From contig NZ_JACFRN010000001.1 of the NCBI RefSeq assembly GCF_016100975.1, positions 496,001 to 560,000 on the forward strand: a stretch of 64,000 nt of DNA. Direction: 5' to 3'. The position numbers were made by a program, and so were the translations under genes. How positions within the stretch are numbered: the first letter of the stretch is position 1; every line of letters starts with the position of its first letter. The notes beneath the pieces are model-generated. The model was not told where the DNA came from. It did not search any database and saw nothing but the letters and a program-made list of their open reading frames with translations. Below are positions 17,712 to 27,000 of the stretch, piece by piece. Source of the DNA: Lactobacillus sp. W8174 (GTDB taxonomy: Bacteria > Bacillota > Bacilli > Lactobacillales > Lactobacillaceae).

Positions 17712-19013
17712 ATGAAGCCATTAGCTTATAGAATGAGACCGCAAAATTTGAATGAAGTTGTTGGTCAACAACATTTAATTGGTCCCGGAAAAATTATTCG
17801 GAGAATGGTCGAAGCCAAAATGCTATCTTCTATGATTCTTTATGGCCCCCCTGGAATCGGCAAAACAAGTATTGCCAGTGCTATTGCCGGCTCCACTAAA
17901 TATGCCTTTCGCCAGCTTAACGCTGCCACTGATAGCAAAAAGCAGTTAGAACAAGTAGCAGCTGAAGGAAAATTAAGTGGAACTGTCATACTGTTACTAG
18001 ACGAAATTCATCGGTTAGATAAAATGAAACAGGATTTTCTCCTGCCACTTTTAGAATCAGGACAAATTATTTTGATAGGAGCGACAACTGAAAACCCCTA
18101 TATTGCTATCTCCCCCGCTATTCGTTCTCGCTGTCAGATTTTTGAACTAAAACCACTGGCAAAAGAAGACGTAAATAAGGCAATTGACCGTGCGCTTATT
18201 GATGATAAAAATGGTTTGGGGAAATACCATGTAAAATTAACTAATGATGCCAAAGAATTATTGGTGCAAAAAGGCAACGGTGATTTACGCGCCACATTAA
18301 ATGGACTGGAACTAGCAGTGCGCTCAACCAAGCAGGAAATGATTGCTGCTGGTAAAAGTGATAAAGATGAAATAACTATTAGTCAGGACGAGATGGCTAA
18401 TTCGATTCAGTTACGCAGTCAAAACTTTGACGCCAAAGGTGACGGTCATTACGATTTAGTATCTGCTTTTCAAAAGTCAATTCGTGGTTCTGATACGGAT
18501 GCAGCTTTGCATTATTTGGCCAGATTAATTGAATCAGGAGATTTAGTCGCAATCTGCCGACGATTAAGTGTAATTGCCTATGAAGATATCGGTCTGGCAA
18601 ACCCTGCTGCCGTGCAACACACACAAATTGCCATTCAAGCAGCAAAGAATCTGGGATTTCCAGAAGCCCGCATCCCCTTAGCTAATGCAGTAATAGAATT
18701 GGCATTATCGCCAAAGAGCAATAGTGCTATTAGTGCCATTGATTCAGCCTTGCAAGATGTAAAAAATAAAGATTATGGCGCAATACCAGCAGACTTAAAA
18801 GATACTCATTACTCTGGTGCCACAAAATTAGGTCATGGCAAAGGTTATATTTACCCTCACTCTTTTGCAAGCGATTGGGTACCACAACAGTATCTACCAG
18901 ATAAACTGGTTGGGAAAAAATATTTTCAACCTAAAGGTAATTCTAAAATTGAAAAAGGATTAAAAAAACAATACGAAACTTTGCATGAAATGCAAAAAAA
19001 TGGTTTAAAATAA
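17712..19013 (+). CDS. rarA: Replication-associated recombination protein A (RarA/MgsA AAA+ ATPase)
   Basis: AAA+ ATPase that acts at stalled forks, 433 residues. Walker A GPPGIGKT at 45-52, Walker B VILLLDEIH at 92-100, sensor 1 GATTENP near 120, and the C-terminal tetramerisation region with AYEDIGLANP near 285-294 and KDYGAIPADLKDTHYSGA. The ATG immediately follows the yueI TAA (TAAATG), with GGAG 8 bases upstream of the start. It is the last housekeeping gene before the surface-protein array. Confidence 0.97.
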   Translation: MKPLAYRMRPQNLNEVVGQQHLIGPGKIIRRMVEAKMLSSMILYGPPGIGKTSIASAIAGSTKYAFRQLNAATDSKKQLEQVAAEGKLSGTVILLLDEIHRLDKMKQDFLLPLLESGQIILIGATTENPYIAISPAIRSRCQIFELKPLAKEDVNKAIDRALIDDKNGLGKYHVKLTNDAKELLVQKGNGDLRATLNGLELAVRSTKQEMIAAGKSDKDEITISQDEMANSIQLRSQNFDAKGDGHYDLVSAFQKSIRGSDTDAALHYLARLIESGDLVAICRRLSVIAYEDIGLANPAAVQHTQIAIQAAKNLGFPEARIPLANAVIELALSPKSNSAISAIDSALQDVKNKDYGAIPADLKDTHYSGATKLGHGKGYIYPHSFASDWVPQQYLPDKLVGKKYFQPKGNSKIEKGLKKQYETLHEMQKNGLK

Positions 19014-19033
19014 TATAATTTTTTCTATAAAAA

Positions 19034-19069
19034 AATGCCGCAATTGTTATCTCAAACAATTGTGGCATT
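19034..19069. terminator. Bidirectional terminator between rarA and surface protein 1
   Basis: A 15-bp near-perfect stem (19034-19048 with 19055-19069; one G-T pair) and a 6-base loop, with A-run and T-run on either side. It serves converging rarA and the first giant gene. Its arm resembles the terminator at 24001 (shared GCCxCAATTGT core). Confidence 0.92.
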
Positions 19070-19090
19070 CTTTTTTAGTTAGGGAATTAA

Positions 19091-22000
19091 CTATCCTTTA
19101 ACATTTGCTTTCTTTATAAATTTACTGGTAGTAACAGTATAATACTTTTTACCTTTAATCCTGACTGGTGTTCCGTAAGTATTTACAGACTTATTCTTCT
19201 TCAGTACTTTCTTACCTAGACGATTACCATATTTACTGTATACATAGGCATTATGCTTCAATTTCAGTTTCTTGGCATCGATATTTCCTGCAGCTATATA
19301 CAAGCCATTTTCTAGTGCATAATATGCTCTCTTATTTATAACTTTTTGGGTCGAAACATCAACCGTGGAACCAGCATTTATTACCAAGCCGTTTGCCCGA
19401 ACACCATTTTCATCATAAAGATAGGCATTGTGCATTACCTTTTTGTTGATAATTACTTGAGATTGATCAGCTGCAGCATCTTCTTTTGCTTTCTTTACAG
19501 TTGTTTTTGCCTTATGACTTGTGAAGTTTGCTGCCTTGACGAAACGATTTTTGGCAACAATATAGTATTTCTTGCCTCGAATCATAACAGAGCTGCCATA
19601 AGTCCTAACTGCCTTACCGGCTTTAAGCTTACCATATTTTCCGACACGTTTGCCGTATTGATTATAAATGTAAGCATTATGATGTAATTGTTTAGCGGTA
19701 CCTTTGACATTGCCAGCCGCAACATAGTATTTCTTACCGTTTGCTCCCTGGTCTACTAAAACATAATATTGTCTATTATTGATTGTCTCAGTACCAATCG
19801 TTTCAAGTATCGAACCAATCCCTAAGATAACTCCATTGGCACGATGAGCGCTATTATCATACAGATAGGCATTGTGGTTTAGAACAACTCTTACTGTCTT
19901 AGCTGTTTCCTTGCCGTTTTCTAGCGTATTAGGAGTCTGGTTGTTTTGATTGTTATCAGGATTAGTATTAGTTATATTCGTGATCTGATTGCTACCGCCA
20001 CCCGAATTAATAATGTTGGTAACATTCACATTTGTATCAGTTGCATCACGATATAGTTGATCTATACCATCATTACGCTTTTGGGTAATGAGTTCGCTTA
20101 CTGCTGGACTTTCTTTTATGCGATTATATGCTTCATCAAAATCTTTTTGAATTTGCTGCTTTATCTTATCCTTAACAGTGGAACTGTAATCAGTATTACT
20201 GTCTACAATATTGTCAGCAGCTGTCTTTGCATCAGATAAAGCTCCGTTAGCAATTAATTTTTCACCAGCGAGTTCAGTTGCTAAATCTGTTGGATTAGAA
20301 TTAAGATCCTTTTTGGCTTCTTCATAATTCTTATCGGTCTGATCATGATTAACATTTGAACCAAATTTTTGTAACTTGTCAATTGCAGACTTATGAGCTT
20401 TAGCAAGACGTTCAAGCAAAACATCCGGATCATGCTGCAGAACATTTTCACCTTCTTGACTATCAGCAATCGATTCACTGATAATCTTGTTGACGGCATC
20501 ATTACGGATAGTATCTATACCTTCTGTATCCGAAGGTTTATCTAATGTACCCGACTGATTTTTAGATCCGTTTGCTTCAAGTACATCTTTTTCAATTTGA
20601 TTCTTTAAAGCCTTCTTTTCATTATCGGTATAATCAGTACCATCCTTATGTTTTAGACTATCAACTCGTGTTTTTGCGTTTGTACCGGTATCACGAACCT
20701 CGCCTTTAGCTAATTCCCTTTCGGCTGCTATTTCTTTTGCGTTAACCTCTTCAACCGATTTACCAGTGATGTCCTTATTAGAGTTAAATGCCTTATCAAC
20801 TTCGGTGGTCGTAGCGCTATCACTGAATTCCTTCTTCAGTCTGGCAACAGCTTCTTTGTATTTTTTCTCAAACTCATCATTTGCATACTTAATAGCATTT
20901 TCTAAGTCTGTCTTTTCACTATCCTGAATTGCTTTTATCTTGTTAATTGCATTTTCAGTAATTTTTTCAATTTTTGCAACAGTTTCTGCGTCTTCAATAT
21001 CACTATTAGCTTGAGTTACAATATCTGTAACGGCAGCTTGTCCCTTAGGACTTAAGACTTTATTTGCCTCTACAGCAGCATCGTGAATCTTATCTTTACC
21101 TGCTATTTTTGCAAAAGAGACCTCGGCATTAGTAGCAATTGTATTGAAATCTTGTTTTGCGTTACTTACTGCAGCATTAATAGCATCTACATTTGTAGCA
21201 TTATCAATTTTATCTTCTGCAGCAATCCTGGCATCATTGATAGCTTTAATAGCAGCATCGTACTCATCTTTTTTAGCAGTTCTTTCAGCTTCGGTTAATT
21301 TTTCATAAGCTTTTTTGACACGATCAAGCGCGGCAGCTGCATCTACTTCAATTGTATCTCTGCCACTGCTTTTAGCATTAGACAAGTCATTATTTTCTTT
21401 ATTGTCAGCTGCATTTTTAATTTGCTTAATTTCGTCGATAATATATTCCTGAATCTTGGTCACATCGTGAATGGTTTTAGCCCAGTCAACGGTTGTCTCC
21501 TTAATAACCTCATCAACAGCATTCCGATCTTTCGGGTCCTTTAAATTCTGTTTGACAATATCACTTATTTGTTGAATAATTTCTTTTGCTGCCTCCTTGG
21601 CAAATTCTAGTGAAGTATCATCTGCTACACCATTAATCTTATCAATTCCGGTTTTAGATATAGTGCTTACAGCATTTTTATCTGTAGCACTTGAAATTGC
21701 TGTTTCAGCATCATTTTTAACTTTTTCAATAGTTTCTAATGCAGTTTCAAGTTTGTCTTTTTCTTTATCTAGGCCATTAGTGTCCAAGTGATTAAATTCA
21801 TCTCCAACTTTATTCTTGGCATTTTCGGCTGCATTTTCAACTCTTATTTTCTCAATAAGTTTAGCCCTTTCAAGATCAGTTAAATAAGCTGCTTGCTCAA
21901 TCGCATCAATAGCAGCTTCTCCGGCTTTTTTAGCCGCATCCACCCTCTCAACAGTAGGTTGCTGTTCAACTATATTTTTGGCATCATCACGAGCCTGACT

Positions 22001-23608
22001 GATTGCATTTTTTGCTTTCTCTTTATCATCTTCTGATAAATTAGAATTATTGATATTTTCAGTTGCTTTTTGTGCATAATCATCAAGTTTATTTTGGTCT
22101 GACGCAATTTTTTTATTCAGATTTTGAGCATCCACTACTACCCTATCCATATTGAAATGACCAGCATTTTCTTCTTTATCAACTTGGGCAAAATCGACAG
22201 CATTTTCTATATTACTGATAGCAGTCTGATAATACAAGTTAACTTTATCTTTTAGAGCACTCTTATTTTCAGCACTAATATTTGGTAAATCATCAATATC
22301 TTTATTATCACAGAACTGTACGTCACCTAACTTTTTACTAGCAGCTAATTTATATTGATTAAGCTTATTTAATGCATCTGATTTGACAGCATCAATATCT
22401 TTTATTGCTTTACGCGTTATTTCAAATACTTTTTGAAGGGAGTCAGCAGTGGCAAAATCTGTATCAGCTTGGCTTAAAATTTCATTAACCAAGTCTTTGT
22501 CAGCTTGACTTGGTAAGCTACCACTAACTTTATCTGCTCCTTCTCCAACTAGGTCCTTGGCAAGTGCAGTGGCAAAAGCAATTTTCGCTTTGTCTACTGT
22601 TTTAAAAAACTTATCCACAGCCGTTCCCACTATATTTGTTATGGAATTGGCGTCATCAGCTTTATCAATTTGATCATTCGCATCTGTTGCAGTTGCCTCA
22701 ATGTCATCAATAGCAGCTGCCCATTTTTTTCCAGTTTCAGTCCTATTAATCGTATTAAGTTTGCTATAAGCATCATTTATCTGATTTTTTGCAGCATTAG
22801 CTGCAGAATTTATATTGGCATGACTATTAGCTTTACTTGCTGCTAATTTAGCTTGTTCGTCAACGTTTGCTTTACTTGTAATAGCATTAGTAGCTTTCTT
22901 TTGGGCAAAATGTAGTTCTGTAGCCGATGCAATATTTAAAAGGTCCCTTATAGCAGTTTCTGCTGTTGAATTTATTTCTTCAACACTTTTACCTGCATTG
23001 AGTTTAGCTAAAGCTTCATTATCAATTTTATCAATCTGAGCCAAATAATCATTTTTAGTGTTCAAGTCGTCTTGATCTTTTGAGGAAGAACTATATGCAT
23101 TATTTACTCTAATTTGTACAGTTTGAACTGTAGATGTTATATCAAATTTTCTATTATTTCGTATTGATTCAATATCACTTTGATCGGATTCATCTTTTTT
23201 TAAGTGTTCTTTAGTAAGACTATTTTTTGCATCCTGATCAGTATCAGCTTTTTTAGCAACGTCTGTTTGAACACCTGAAACAGTATTATCAGATGCAAAC
23301 TTTTGGACAGTAGAAGTGCTTGCGGCATCTTTCTTGTCACCATAAGTCCCAGTATTTTTACTAGAACCAAGTTTGATAACATTATCATTGACATGACGTT
23401 TATCTGAAACTGATTCTATTTTATCATCGGCCTGCTGTGCAGTTGATTCAGTATCAGCTTTAACTGTTTGACTACCAGCTCCGAAAAAAGTGAATCCCAA
23501 TAAAACAGAAGCCACTCCAACTGTTAATTTGCGAATTGAAAAATGATCCTGCTTTGCTTGCAATTCCCTTTTTCTTAATTTCTCATTATAGTTATTTTTA
23601 CTTAGCAT
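19091..23608 (-). CDS. Giant surface protein 1: YSIRK-like signal, DUF1542-like stalk, SLAP wall anchor (1505 aa)
   Basis: Secreted cell-surface protein of about 165 kDa. Residues 1-51 are a YSIRK-type signal (FSIRKLTVG, then a hydrophobic core ending VKAD). Residues 52-160 are Lys/Asp/Ser-rich and probably disordered. About 160-1200 is helical and repetitive, with four copies of the block marked by xELxFAK-type anchors and the Asp/Ala/Ile-rich DUF1542 pattern. About 1239-1505 carries four SLAP-type repeats, each opening HNAYxY. It lacks the beta-helix head and the LSTFSGL motif of its neighbours and has no LPXTG. I start at ATG 23608 (MLSKNN), after AGAAAGGA; the longer frame to 23638 would begin at the transcription start itself. 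Role (adhesion or wall coat) is inferred. Confidence 0.9.
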   Translation of the reverse strand: MLSKNNYNEKLRKRELQAKQDHFSIRKLTVGVASVLLGFTFFGAGSQTVKADTESTAQQADDKIESVSDKRHVNDNVIKLGSSKNTGTYGDKKDAASTSTVQKFASDNTVSGVQTDVAKKADTDQDAKNSLTKEHLKKDESDQSDIESIRNNRKFDITSTVQTVQIRVNNAYSSSSKDQDDLNTKNDYLAQIDKIDNEALAKLNAGKSVEEINSTAETAIRDLLNIASATELHFAQKKATNAITSKANVDEQAKLAASKANSHANINSAANAAKNQINDAYSKLNTINRTETGKKWAAAIDDIEATATDANDQIDKADDANSITNIVGTAVDKFFKTVDKAKIAFATALAKDLVGEGADKVSGSLPSQADKDLVNEILSQADTDFATADSLQKVFEITRKAIKDIDAVKSDALNKLNQYKLAASKKLGDVQFCDNKDIDDLPNISAENKSALKDKVNLYYQTAISNIENAVDFAQVDKEENAGHFNMDRVVVDAQNLNKKIASDQNKLDDYAQKATENINNSNLSEDDKEKAKNAISQARDDAKNIVEQQPTVERVDAAKKAGEAAIDAIEQAAYLTDLERAKLIEKIRVENAAENAKNKVGDEFNHLDTNGLDKEKDKLETALETIEKVKNDAETAISSATDKNAVSTISKTGIDKINGVADDTSLEFAKEAAKEIIQQISDIVKQNLKDPKDRNAVDEVIKETTVDWAKTIHDVTKIQEYIIDEIKQIKNAADNKENNDLSNAKSSGRDTIEVDAAAALDRVKKAYEKLTEAERTAKKDEYDAAIKAINDARIAAEDKIDNATNVDAINAAVSNAKQDFNTIATNAEVSFAKIAGKDKIHDAAVEANKVLSPKGQAAVTDIVTQANSDIEDAETVAKIEKITENAINKIKAIQDSEKTDLENAIKYANDEFEKKYKEAVARLKKEFSDSATTTEVDKAFNSNKDITGKSVEEVNAKEIAAERELAKGEVRDTGTNAKTRVDSLKHKDGTDYTDNEKKALKNQIEKDVLEANGSKNQSGTLDKPSDTEGIDTIRNDAVNKIISESIADSQEGENVLQHDPDVLLERLAKAHKSAIDKLQKFGSNVNHDQTDKNYEEAKKDLNSNPTDLATELAGEKLIANGALSDAKTAADNIVDSNTDYSSTVKDKIKQQIQKDFDEAYNRIKESPAVSELITQKRNDGIDQLYRDATDTNVNVTNIINSGGGSNQITNITNTNPDNNQNNQTPNTLENGKETAKTVRVVLNHNAYLYDNSAHRANGVILGIGSILETIGTETINNRQYYVLVDQGANGKKYYVAAGNVKGTAKQLHHNAYIYNQYGKRVGKYGKLKAGKAVRTYGSSVMIRGKKYYIVAKNRFVKAANFTSHKAKTTVKKAKEDAAADQSQVIINKKVMHNAYLYDENGVRANGLVINAGSTVDVSTQKVINKRAYYALENGLYIAAGNIDAKKLKLKHNAYVYSKYGNRLGKKVLKKNKSVNTYGTPVRIKGKKYYTVTTSKFIKKANVKG

Positions 23609-23642
23609 TATTAGTCCTTTCTTGTTATTTAAGCACATCCAT

Positions 23643-23671
23643 ATTGTATAACAACCGTTATTTGTTGTAAA
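23643..23671 (-). promoter_or_regulatory. Promoter of surface protein 1
   Basis: Minus-strand TTTACA (23671-23666), 17 bp, TACAAT (23648-23643). The -10 lies 34 bp before the ATG and the leader is about 28 nt. Same design as the promoters of genes 2, 3 and 4. Confidence 0.8.
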
Positions 23672-24000
23672 TATAATACATATTTTTTTAGTATTATATT
23701 ATAAAAAATAATTATTTTAATATAAGTAGTACTACATCTGTTATATTTATTTTATCTTTTATATCAAAATTTAAATTAAAGACAGCAGTTTTAATAATCG
23801 TATAAACATGAAAATTTGGTTTTTAATAAATATATTTATACAAAATTTTGTTATAAATTATATTAATATATAGATATATTTAATTTTTATTTTTAAATTT
23901 TTTCAGCTGATTTTTTAGTGTTAAAAAAACCAGCTGAAATAGTGGGTTGTAGTTTTAAGGCGTTATTTATTGCTAAGTAAAAAATAATTAGCAAAAGAAA
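23672..24000. other. AT-rich intergenic spacer between surface genes 1 and 2
   Basis: About 330 bp of very AT-rich DNA without a credible gene. It holds one clear structure, a large imperfect palindrome at 23901-23939 (listed separately); the rest shows only A/T tracts. Confidence 0.7.
23901..23939. repeat. Long inverted repeat in the spacer between surface genes 1 and 2
   Basis: TTTCAGCTG (23901-23909) pairs with CAGCTGAAA (23931-23939), and the stem continues inward through A/T-rich pairs (TTTTTT against AAAAAA, one mismatch) to a 6-base loop, about 16 bp in all. No T-run follows on the minus strand that would make it the terminator of gene 2, which already has one. Function unknown. Confidence 0.7.
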
Positions 24001-24036
24001 AAGTGCCACAATTGTTTTTTTACAATTGTGGCACTT
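24001..24036 (-). terminator. Terminator of surface protein 2
   Basis: A perfect 15-bp stem (24001-24015 with 24022-24036, core GTGCCACAATTGT) followed on the minus strand by TTTTTCTTTT. It lies 22 bp past the stop codon. Confidence 0.93.
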
Positions 24037-24058
24037 CTCTCGTTATCAGCTAGTTAAA

Positions 24059-27000
24059 CTAACCTTTAACATTGGCTTTTTTAACAAATTTACTTGTTTT
24101 TATAGTGTAGTACTTCTTACCTTTAATCTTTACTGGATTACCGTAAGTCTTAATTGATTTACGTTTCTTCAGTACTTTCTTACCTAGGCGATTACCATAT
24201 TTACTGTATACATAAGCATTATGCTTCAATTTCAGTTTCTTGGCATCGATATTTCCTGCAGCTATATACAACCCGTCTTCAAGAATATAATATAGCTTCT
24301 TGTTGACAACTTTTTGCGAAACTACGTCAACCTTTGAACCAGCATTTATTACTAAGCCATTTGCACGAATACCATTTTGATCATAAAGATATGCATTGTG
24401 CATTATCTTTTTATTAATGATGATATGAGATTGGTCTCCTGCTTCAACAGCAGCAGTTTGATTAGCCGTTGCCGTCTTTAAAGGTACATTTTGGCTTGAG
24501 ACATTTGCTGCTTTGACATAACGATTCTTGGCAATGATAAAGTACTTCTTACCACGAATCTTAACGCTACTGCCGTATGTAGCAATGACCTTACCTGACT
24601 TCAGTTTACCTGATTTCTTAACCCGCTTGCCGTATTGGTTGTAAATGTAAGCATTATGTTTCAACTTCTTAGCTGTTTTCTTAACATTGCCGACTGAGAC
24701 ATAGTACTTCTTATTATCGGCAACTTTGTCAACTAAAACATAATATTGTTCACCGTTAATTGTTTCAATACCGTAAGTATCAAGAATTGATCCGGCTCCC
24801 AAAGTAATGCCATTTGCACGTTTACCTTTACTATTGTACAGGTAGGCATTATGCATTAAGATTACTCTTTCAGAGTCTTCAGTCTTCTTATCAGTTTCCT
24901 TATCTTTATCATCAGTCTTATCAGGTTGAGCAGGTGCTATCGGTTGAACTTGCTGTCCGCTACCACCGTTTTCTATAATATTGGTTACATTAACATTAGA
25001 CTCCGTGGCATCGCGTTTTAATTGATCAATACCAAGGTTACGCTGCGCAGAGATTACCTCACTGACTGATGAACATGCATTAATACTGTTCAAAAATTCA
25101 TTGTAATCCTTCACAATATGCTCTTTGATTTGCTTTTTAGCATCAGAATCATAATTAGAATTACCATCAACAAGCTTATTGGCTGCCTTTTGTGCATCAG
25201 CTAAAGCTCCTATGGCAATTAACTTTTCACCTTCAAGTTCAGTTGCTAAATCGGTTGGCTTTGCGTTAAGTTTGGCAAGCGCATCTTCATATCTTTGCTG
25301 AATGGTACTATCATCAGTGTCAGGACCAAACTTCTTATCTTTCAAATATTTTGAAGCAGCTTCACGAGCTGCGGCTAGTCTTTGACTGAGAACGTCTTTA
25401 TCTTGATTTATGATGTTGTTGACTTCCTGACTGTCAGGAACTGTTTCACCAATTATCTTGTCGATTGCATCCTTACGAGCTTTATCCACACCGGCTGAAT
25501 CACTTGTTTGATCAATAGTACCATTCTTATCAATAGCTTCATGAATATCTTTATCAATTTGGTTCTTGATAGCATCTTTTTCAGCCTGAGTATAGTCAGT
25601 ACCATCCTTGTGCTTTAAATCGTCAATTTTATTCTTAGCATTAGTGCCAGTGTCTTGAACTTCGCCTTTAGCCAATTCCCTTTCGGCTGCCAATTCGTGC
25701 TCTTTAACTTCATCAACCGATGTACCAGTGATGTCCTTATTAGTGTTAAATGCCTTATCTACTTCAGTGGTATCTGCATCTTTGCCAAACTTATCCTTCA
25801 GTCTTGCTACTGCATCATCATGCTTTTTACTCAATTCTGCTTTGGCATTTGAGATAGCTTGAGCTAAGTCTTTTTCATCATTACCTTTTAAGGCATTAAT
25901 TTTATCAATAGCGGTTTGCTTAATTCTATCAACATTGGTAACAGTTTCAGCTGAATCAATATCAACACTTGCCTGTTTTGCTATCTCATCTACTCGATCC
26001 TGATTATCTTTACTCAAGCTTGGCTTAGCTGTAGAAGCTGCTTTATTGACTTCATCTTTGGCAGCCACTTTGCTAAAGGCCAATTCAGCTGTTGTCGCCG
26101 CAGAATCAAATTGTCTAGAAGCATTGTCAACTGCTGCTGCAACCGCGTCTGCATTAGTAGCACTGTCTATCTTAGTTTCGGCTGCTTTCTTAGCATCCTC
26201 AATAGCAGCTAGAGCCTTGTTATAATCAGCTTGAGTAGTTGCTTTTTGAGTGATATCAAGCTTGTTATAAGCTTCATCAACACGGTTTTTAGCTTTAGTT
26301 GCTGCCTGGTCAACATTTGTTTTATTAGTTGACTTGATAGCAGCTAAGTTATCTTTATCTGACTGGTCAGCAGAATTCTTAATACCCTTAATTGCAGTAA
26401 TCGCTTGGTCACGAGTGCTATTTACAGAATCAATTGTAGTTGCAGCGTCAATTTCTTTATTAGCTTGAGTAACAAGATCGTCGACCTTGTTCTTATCCTC
26501 TTGTCTATTTAAGGCACTCTTGATATCTTCAGCAACTGCTTTAACTGCGTCCTTAGCTGCAGCTTGAGCAAAGGCTAATTCGGCATCGTTCTTGGCCTTG
26601 TCAATGTCAGTCTTAGCTTTATCAGAAGCATTGTTGACATCTTGCTTGGAAGTTGCTGAATCTATTGCTTTTTCGGCATCAGCTTTAGCCTGATCAATAT
26701 CTGCTTTAGCTTTGTCATACTTATCTTTAACTTCCTTCTGCTCATCAAGAGTCAGCTTATTATAGTCATCATCAAGTTGTTTCTTAGCATTATCTGCCGC
26801 AGCATCGACTTTGGTCTTTTCGGTAAGTTTAGAATTTCCTAAATCTGTATCTGTAGCCGTTTTTTCAGCTGTATCAATTGCACTCTCTCCAACTTTTTCG
26901 GCTGCGTCTGCCTTTTCAACAGTTGGCTGTGAAGCAACAGTCTCTTTAGCATCATCACGAGCTTTATTGATTGATTCAATAGCCTTTCCTTTGTCAGCGT

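Noticed and set aside
23609-23638. Upstream start for surface gene 1 (MCLNNKKGLI extension)
   Set aside because: It would begin at or before the expected transcription start, 5 bp from the -10, while the paralogues all start at the MLxKNN position behind AGAAAGGA.
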